64,000 bases of DNA from Pseudomonas sp. FEN (GTDB lineage: Bacteria; Pseudomonadota; Gammaproteobacteria; Pseudomonadales; Pseudomonadaceae): contig NZ_CAJFDC010000007.1 in assembly GCF_904067045.1 (NCBI RefSeq), positions 434,001-498,000 on the forward strand, written 5' to 3'. The notes below the pieces were generated by a model. The model had not been told where the DNA came from, searched no databases, and was given only the letters and a program-made list of their open reading frames with translations. Numbering within the stretch: the first letter of the stretch is position 1; each line of letters starts with the position of its first letter. Position numbers and translations under genes: made by a program. Below are positions 59,305-64,000 of this stretch, piece by piece.

Positions 59305-60510
59305 ATGGGTAAGCTGAATCCGAAACAAGTCGAAAACCTGACTGAGCCCGGCACCTACGAAGATGGTGATGGGCTTCGCTTGGTCGTCAAACCTACCGGG
59401 CGTAAATCCTGGCTACTTCGCTTTCAACTGGCAGGCCGTCGTAGGGAGATGGGCCTGGGCTCATTTCCTGAGGTGAGTCTCAAGAAAGCCAGACTTGAAG
59501 CCAGCGCCAAACGCAGCCAGTTGAGCGATGGTGTAGATCCTCTAGCCGCTCGCGACATCGAGCGTGCTGCTCAGCGCGAAGCTCAGAGAGCTAGTGAGGC
59601 AAAACAGCTGAAGTTCGAGACACTCGCGAAAGAATACTGCGAAGCACACGGGGGCACCTGGTCAGAGAAGTGGCGTAGAGGCTGGCTGCGGAAGCTGGAG
59701 CTGTATGCGTTTGACCACATTGGCAAACTCTCAGCAGAGGAGATCGGCACGCCCCAGGTACTCAAGGTTCTGCAACCGATCTGGGCCACCAAAACCAGAA
59801 CCGCCGACGAGGTACGTGGGCAAATTGAACAAGTTTTGGACGCCGCCAAAGCACGTAACCTACGAGAAGGCGAAAACCCAGCTCGCTGGCGCGGACACCT
59901 GGACAATCTGTTGAGTCGTGCTGAAAAGAAGAAGGCTCGGAAGCGTGAGCACTTTGAAGCTTTGCGGTGGCAGGACGTGCCAACGCTGATGACCAAACTC
60001 AGCGCAAACAGCACGCCAGCGTCGCTGGCTGCTCAACTGCTCATCATGACCAGCGCACGTGCCCACATGGTGAGGTTCGCTCGTTGGGATGAGTTTGATT
60101 TGGAGGCTAGTACTTGGTCTCTGCCTGAAGAACGTATGAAGATGCGAGTAGCTTTCGTCATCCCCCTTGCCGATGAAGTCTTAAAGCTGGTCCAGAGCAT
60201 TCCGCGAGCTGAAGGGAGTCTCTTTCTATTCCCAGGCCAAGGCAAGACAGGGGTAATGCACGCAAACGCTATACGAACGCTCCTGCATGACATGGAGTAC
60301 GAGCACATCACTCGTCACGGCTTTCGTTCTTCATTTCGTGACTGGGCGGGTGAATGCACTCACTACCCACGTGAGGTCTGCGAAATGGCGTTGGCGCATG
60401 ACGAACGTGACCAAACTGAGGGGGCGTACTCTCGCTCCGACTTCCTCGACAAGCGACGGGCACTCATGGCAGATTGGGCAAACTTCATCTGCAAGCCGAT
60501 AGCTGAGTGA
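59305..60510 (+). CDS. P4-type tyrosine integrase
   Basis: A 401-residue tyrosine recombinase. N-terminal DUF4102/arm-binding domain (about 1-95: LTEPGTYEDGDGLRLVVKPTGRKSW), core-binding SAM-like domain (about 100-190), catalytic domain (about 215-401) with Arg at about 252 (TSARAHMVRFARW), HGFR at about 338-341, His at about 365 and nucleophile Tyr at about 375 (GAYSRSD). The catalytic set is complete. Start at 59305 (MGKLNPKQVENL) matches the family; the frame extends upstream to 59254. It opens the AT-rich island and points into it. Confidence 0.93.
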   Translation: MGKLNPKQVENLTEPGTYEDGDGLRLVVKPTGRKSWLLRFQLAGRRREMGLGSFPEVSLKKARLEASAKRSQLSDGVDPLAARDIERAAQREAQRASEAKQLKFETLAKEYCEAHGGTWSEKWRRGWLRKLELYAFDHIGKLSAEEIGTPQVLKVLQPIWATKTRTADEVRGQIEQVLDAAKARNLREGENPARWRGHLDNLLSRAEKKKARKREHFEALRWQDVPTLMTKLSANSTPASLAAQLLIMTSARAHMVRFARWDEFDLEASTWSLPEERMKMRVAFVIPLADEVLKLVQSIPRAEGSLFLFPGQGKTGVMHANAIRTLLHDMEYEHITRHGFRSSFRDWAGECTHYPREVCEMALAHDERDQTEGAYSRSDFLDKRRALMADWANFICKPIAE

Positions 60511-60536
60511 GAACACAAGAGCCGCTGCCCCAGCTT

Positions 60537-60564
60537 AAAAAAGCAGCTACTGCGAAGTAGCTGC
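60537..60564 (-). terminator. Minus-strand terminator behind the integrase
   Basis: GCAGCTACT-N4-AGTAGCTGC (60543-60564), a 9-bp perfect stem. Read on the minus strand it is followed by TTTTTT (60542-60537). It would stop transcription coming from the right, protecting the integrase from antisense transcripts. Confidence 0.7.
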
Positions 60565-60594
60565 CTCAACGACTAACCCAAGGATGATGGCATC

Positions 60595-61431
60595 ATGCGC
60601 CCTCAAAGCATCGAAATAAAAATGTCTACTCGAGCAACTGCCGACTCCACAACGCCAGAAAGAATGTTCATAAATGCCACAATTTTTGATGACTGGATCG
60701 ATACCCCCAAATCAAAACTAGAGCTTATTCTTGAACAGCCCTCCCACAAAAAATGGCCCCTTCAACCAAACACAGAGGATCTTCCCCAATATAAATATTT
60801 ATCCAACCTCAATTTAGAAGATGCCGTGAGCGAAGTATTACACATAATAATCAAGCGATACATGATGCTTCGCAGAACGCTTTCAAAAGAAAACCAAATC
60901 AAACTTGACGAGGCATTTAAAGAGCATGCTAACTCAGACCATTCCAACAAAACACCATCCAACGACAAATTAAAAGACTTTTTTTCAAAGGAGAAAATCG
61001 CCGCCTTCGGCCATATAAAAGACGCCTTCTCGAGCATAGCCTTTGTGCCTGGCATGGGAGTTAAGGCATTGCACGCAGGCTTATACGTACTCTACTTAGG
61101 TGATCAGCGATTCTTTAAGGAACAAATAAAAACGTCTTCAGAAGTCGCCGCAGAAGGTGGCCTTGCTCGCAAACACCACTATCTAACACCCAAACAAAAA
61201 GCGTGCGAACTACTTAACACGCTAACACCGAAAGAAGGCTGGCCTCAAGAGCTCGATGCTTTTAAGATGATATTACCCGAGTTCAAATCCTACCTAGCTA
61301 AAAGCAACATAAAACGCCCTGCATCATCTAACATCGAAAGAACACTGAGGCGCTGGATAAAGAATGACCCTTTGGTTTCCGCTGCTGTAAGGATCCATAG
61401 TCAGTCCTCAACCACGAAAGACTTAAGCTGA
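60595..61431 (+). CDS. Unrecognised island protein
   Basis: A 278-residue, mostly helical, basic soluble protein; no signal peptide, membrane segment or known catalytic motif seen. The N-terminal part is Thr/Ser rich (residues 1-30), the middle has RRTLSKENQIKLDEAFKEH and a Gly-rich turn (VPGMGVKALHAGLYVLYLGD), and the C-terminus (GGLARKHHYLTPKQKACELL, then a Trp-rich RRWIKNDPL) is the best-conserved-looking portion. Much more AT-rich than the core genes. AAGGA precedes the ATG at 60595. It lies between integrase and the convergent Gp2 gene (2-bp gap). Function unknown. Confidence 0.7.
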   Translation: MRPQSIEIKMSTRATADSTTPERMFINATIFDDWIDTPKSKLELILEQPSHKKWPLQPNTEDLPQYKYLSNLNLEDAVSEVLHIIIKRYMMLRRTLSKENQIKLDEAFKEHANSDHSNKTPSNDKLKDFFSKEKIAAFGHIKDAFSSIAFVPGMGVKALHAGLYVLYLGDQRFFKEQIKTSSEVAAEGGLARKHHYLTPKQKACELLNTLTPKEGWPQELDAFKMILPEFKSYLAKSNIKRPASSNIERTLRRWIKNDPLVSAAVRIHSQSSTTKDLS

Positions 61432-61433
61432 CA

Positions 61434-62528
61434 CTAATACTGCCTCGGCCTTCCAGCTGAACGCTCGCTGGGTTTTGGAGTGTTTCCTTTTCCGAAGGTC
61501 CTTTTACCCTCGGGCATGCAGGCACTTATGTATCGATCCACTTTAGCAAGATAGACTGCGGCCTTCTTAAGGTTATGCAGTCCCTCCGCATCATTATAAC
61601 TAATCATACCAACACCACAATATTTATACTTACCCTTATCACCATTGCAGTTATAGTACACCCCCTTACCTTGGGTTATCACATTATTCCAGTACTCACC
61701 GATCCGCTTTGCTATGACAATATCCTGCCGCACCTTTGCCCCATCCAGAAAGAACATCATGTGGTAATGATGGCCTTTCTCTCTTCCGTACTCAAGTTTC
61801 CATACGAACCCCACCATACCCAGTTCAGCGCGCTTATTCTTGAGATAACCAATCAATTCCACCCTATGTCTTGAAATTTTTTCCGAGACAACACGAAGCA
61901 TATTCAATCTATCTCGCAGCGCACTAACCCCTTCAATCTCAAGTCCCCCCTTCCCGTATGAAAAATCAATCCGTAACACCAGCAACCTGGAATGACGCGC
62001 AAATAATGCATCTATGTATCTCAACAAACCTGAACAGTTCTTATTAGCTGCCCGCACATGCGCAGATATTTGCCGCTTAAATGCACCGCTTGAAATCCGT
62101 TCTCTCACCGCAGCAACAAACCGATTCAACCCATCAAAGCACTCAGGCAACTCCGACCAACTTGCCTTGTGCGGATTTGAAAGCTTTATCTCCTTATAGC
62201 ACTCATAAAAAGCACTGACATAAGGGTTAACCTTAAAGAGGACCATTCCCCTTTCAATTTTAGCATACTTGATTAAAGCCGCCGAAATAACACACTCCTG
62301 ATCATAACTTAAAATCAGACTCCCTCCAATCCGGAACGACTCCGACCCAAAAATATCACCCGGAGTCTTTTCGAGCACACTTACAGCTTCCATGATACTA
62401 CTAACAGAGTCAAACAGCATGCCACCCTCATCAAAATATGAGTACCTTTCATTTCTCACTGGATCATAGAACCCCTCAACAACCTTTTCTTTATAGGCAT
62501 CCATCACTTCACTTTCTTTAAACCCCAT
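61434..62528 (-). CDS. Inovirus Gp2 / YagK-YfjJ C-terminal-domain protein (possible HUH replication nuclease)
   Basis: A 364-residue protein. The C-terminal half shows VWKLEYGREKGHHYHMMFFLDG, with a histidine pair HYH at about 254-256 (H-x-H, HUH-like), and later LKKAAVYLAKVDRYI, with Tyr at about 326 followed three residues on by Lys (Y-x-x-K). This pattern matches the YagK/YfjJ C-terminal family found in inovirus Gp2 and phage-island proteins. By analogy with HUH relaxases the Tyr would be the DNA nucleophile; that activity is inferred. AT-rich; start at 62528. Upstream lies the G-poor region and AlpA. Confidence 0.78.
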   Translation of the reverse strand: MGFKESEVMDAYKEKVVEGFYDPVRNERYSYFDEGGMLFDSVSSIMEAVSVLEKTPGDIFGSESFRIGGSLILSYDQECVISAALIKYAKIERGMVLFKVNPYVSAFYECYKEIKLSNPHKASWSELPECFDGLNRFVAAVRERISSGAFKRQISAHVRAANKNCSGLLRYIDALFARHSRLLVLRIDFSYGKGGLEIEGVSALRDRLNMLRVVSEKISRHRVELIGYLKNKRAELGMVGFVWKLEYGREKGHHYHMMFFLDGAKVRQDIVIAKRIGEYWNNVITQGKGVYYNCNGDKGKYKYCGVGMISYNDAEGLHNLKKAAVYLAKVDRYISACMPEGKRTFGKGNTPKPSERSAGRPRQY

Positions 62529-62916
62529 AAACCCACCACATATTAACCCACAGAACAGCTGAGCGCATTACCTCCCAACCCAACTCAACACTCCCAAGCA
62601 CTTGCTTTTTTCAATTTTAGACAACCGCCATGTGACGACTCTAAGCACACCCTCTTTATTTCCACCCCCTAGACCACATATCCGCCCATACGTCTAATCA
62701 TCCAATTGCCTACCCAACCACCTGATAACAATCATCTAATTCTAATAACATATAAACCAATACTCACCAACTTCCTTTTTACCAGAAAAGCCACCAACCA
62801 AAAGGCAATAGGCAACCTGAATTGAGGCCAAACCAGCCCATTCATTTCTTATAAGTTAGCACACAAAACGATTATATTTTTACGAGACTATCTTTGAGCT
62901 TTTTTTCGCAGCCCTT
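62529..62916. other. Gene-free G-poor region upstream of the Gp2 gene
   Basis: 388 bp without a convincing gene. On the + strand G is very scarce (by eye about 20 G against about 75 C in 62581-62820), a strong strand skew. No iterons or long dyads were found by eye. It may hold the Gp2 promoter and a replication origin. Confidence 0.6.
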
Positions 62917-63135
62917 CTAAAGGCTATCAAGCTTAGACTCAATCCACTTGCTAATACTCGACTCCAGCCAACCAACGGCCGAACTACCAATTTTCATCGG
63001 TTTAGGAAAGGAGCTGTCGTAGCGCGGTGAAGCTGGATTCATTCGGTCATAGATCGTTGAGCGTGACAGCCCCACACGATCCAGCACCTGTTTGAGCCGT
63101 AAAACCCTAGGATGGGTAGAGCTATTTTCTGTCAT
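62917..63135 (-). CDS. AlpA-family transcriptional regulator
   Basis: A 72-residue HTH protein. LRLKQVLDRVGLSRSTIYDRM is the AlpA/excisionase-like winged HTH, followed by FPKPMKIGSSAVGWLESSISKWIES, the family hallmark (xPxxxxIGxxxxGWxxxxIxxW). AlpA proteins control integrase or excision genes in P4-like islands. Start at 63135; an ATG at 63140 is followed by a stop. Transcribed toward the G-poor region and Gp2. Confidence 0.88.
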   Translation of the reverse strand: MTENSSTHPRVLRLKQVLDRVGLSRSTIYDRMNPASPRYDSSFPKPMKIGSSAVGWLESSISKWIESKLDSL

Positions 63136-63602
63136 TTCATAATTTCCAGGCTGCGTTGATGCGCGATGGAGCCAGTCTAAAGGGATACCCTCGGACAGGA
63201 AATTACTCGTGCTTCGGTAGAACTTTTACAGCAAATCCCTACCCATCACCTCTGACAGCAGAATCAGATGAAACAGTAGCGGCTTACGGGCCAGGGCATA
63301 CAAAGCATGTCGTCTTATGGCAGCGCAACGGGCAGGCCGAGGGGCTAACTGCACATTTCGGTCATGCGCTAGAGAAAGGGGCTGTTACGGTGGGCCGAAA
63401 TGTACATCCATACCCTCCCCGTCAGTACCGAATCGCGTCGTGACGCAGCCTCTATCGTAGGACGCAAAGGGGCGCTGCCTGGCACGCCCTCTCCGAGAGT
63501 TGGTTCCTTTTTGAAAAAGTTAGTTCTTTTTTACTCATCCATACAGCTTATGCTGACCAACAGTGTCTGTAGTGGTCTTCATGGAGCGCTTACGCTTGAA
63601 TG
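63136..63602. other. Region without a supported gene
   Basis: 467 bp. An open frame (63156-63443, 95 residues) has no recognisable motif or homology and is not called. The sequence is again GC-richer than the island core. No tRNA, CRISPR or long dyad seen. Confidence 0.5.
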
Positions 63603-63859
63603 GGTTACGAAGGTTTTCTTACAGAGCCTGGAAGCCCTGATCCGGCTTGCTCAGGCGCTACACATCAGTCTGGATGATTTGGTGTTCGCCAAAGGGGAAC
63701 GCGGGCCGTCCGACGATTTACGCCTGCGCTTCGAGGCCGTCAGTCATATGCCCGAAGCCGAGAAATCGGTTATCAAGGCACTGCTCGATGGCATCGATTC
63801 TCAAGTATCAGGCATCGCGGATTATGGGAACAAGCAGTAATAACCAAGCGAGCAGCTAA
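63603..63859 (+). pseudogene. Decayed XRE-family regulator (C-terminal remnant, frameshifted)
   Basis: The frame ending at 63840 contains SLEALIRLAQALHISLDDLV followed by GPSDDLRLRFEAVSHMPEAEK and VIKALLDG, typical of the C-terminal part of Pseudomonas XRE regulators. The N-terminal HTH is missing. The usual GMILKYQ ending appears only in another frame (SILKYQASRIM, to 63859), consistent with one extra base near 63790. Both facts point to a degraded gene. Confidence 0.75.
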
Positions 63860-64000
63860 GAAGAAAGGCTAAAGCAGATAAAACAACACCGGAGCGAGGC
63901 CAGTGTGGGTGAGATATTATCTTGAATAAACAGTCCGCTCAACGAAGCCAAAATGGTAAATCACTTAACCCAAGCGCATCGTATTCATTGAGCGGCCTCT

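Noticed and set aside
63156..63443. 95-residue open frame right of alpA
   Set aside because: No motif, no good start context, and composition unlike either the island or core genes.
63935..63995. CCGCTCAA / TTGAGCGG inverted repeat near the right edge
   Set aside because: Only 8 bp with a 45-bp centre; too weak to call an insertion-sequence end or terminator without the sequence beyond.

Overview
The window is a high-GC chromosomal segment of a Pseudomonas of the P. fluorescens group. From about 0 to 57.9 kb the gene order follows the P. aeruginosa block amn, ladS, thiD/thiE/hemL, miaB, ybeZ/ybeY/corC/lnt, leuS, lptE/holA, lipA/lipB, dacC/rlpA/mltB/rodA/pbpA/rlmH/rsfS/nadD/proA, the eat/eut ethanolamine genes, dedA, mtfA and ppa, as recalled from that genome. 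The intergenic spaces hold eleven inverted REP pairs (REPINs) in three sequence families, as is usual for fluorescent pseudomonads.

Layout. 0-6.3 kb (minus strand): rluE 5' end, AMP nucleosidase, an AidB-like acyl-CoA dehydrogenase and the LadS hybrid sensor kinase. 6.5-16.1 kb (plus): thiD-thiE-hemL, a Sel1-repeat protein, then miaB and the ybeZ-ybeY-corC-lnt cluster. 16.3-23.9 kb: a YdcF-like protein, a small unknown, leuS-lptE-holA, the ribosome-rescue factor arfA with an internal terminator hairpin, and a lipoprotein lytic transglycosylase. 24.1-36.5 kb (minus): a long cell-wall and cofactor block, read proA-nadD-rsfS-rlmH-mrdA-rodA-mltB-rlpA-dacA-ybeD-lipB-lipA-ldcA. It joins the elongasome (PBP2/RodA), septal and soluble lytic transglycosylases, PBP5 and lipoate synthesis. 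36.7-46.7 kb: repair glycosylase, a DedA-PAP2 fusion, two cold-shock-type proteins, a Lon-N-domain protein, LrgAB, a MaoC hydratase, a MORN-repeat/caspase-like lipoprotein with a reductase partner, ubiX and mpl. 47-54.8 kb: an ethanolamine module with the sigma-54 activator EatR divergent from aldehyde dehydrogenase, permease (eat) and eutBC. Two -24/-12 promoters with exact GG-N10-GC spacing are visible. 54.9-57.9 kb: GNAT, DedA, MtfA-type peptidase and pyrophosphatase.

From about 58 kb the character changes. A LexA/CI-type self-cleaving repressor is preceded by three inverted repeats built on GTTTA/TAAAC or close variants. A segment with five hairpins and a strong terminator (candidate small RNA) follows. 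Then comes a P4-type tyrosine integrase opening an AT-rich mobile island with an unrecognised 278-aa protein, an inovirus Gp2/YagK-YfjJ-type protein with an HxH motif (possible HUH replication nuclease), a strikingly G-poor 388-bp gap, an AlpA-type regulator and a decayed XRE regulator. The island runs off the right edge, so its far attachment site and cargo are not visible. This end is the part most likely to hold undescribed biology. Within the core, the arfA hairpin, the MORN-caspase lipoprotein and the His-tailed cold-shock protein stand out.
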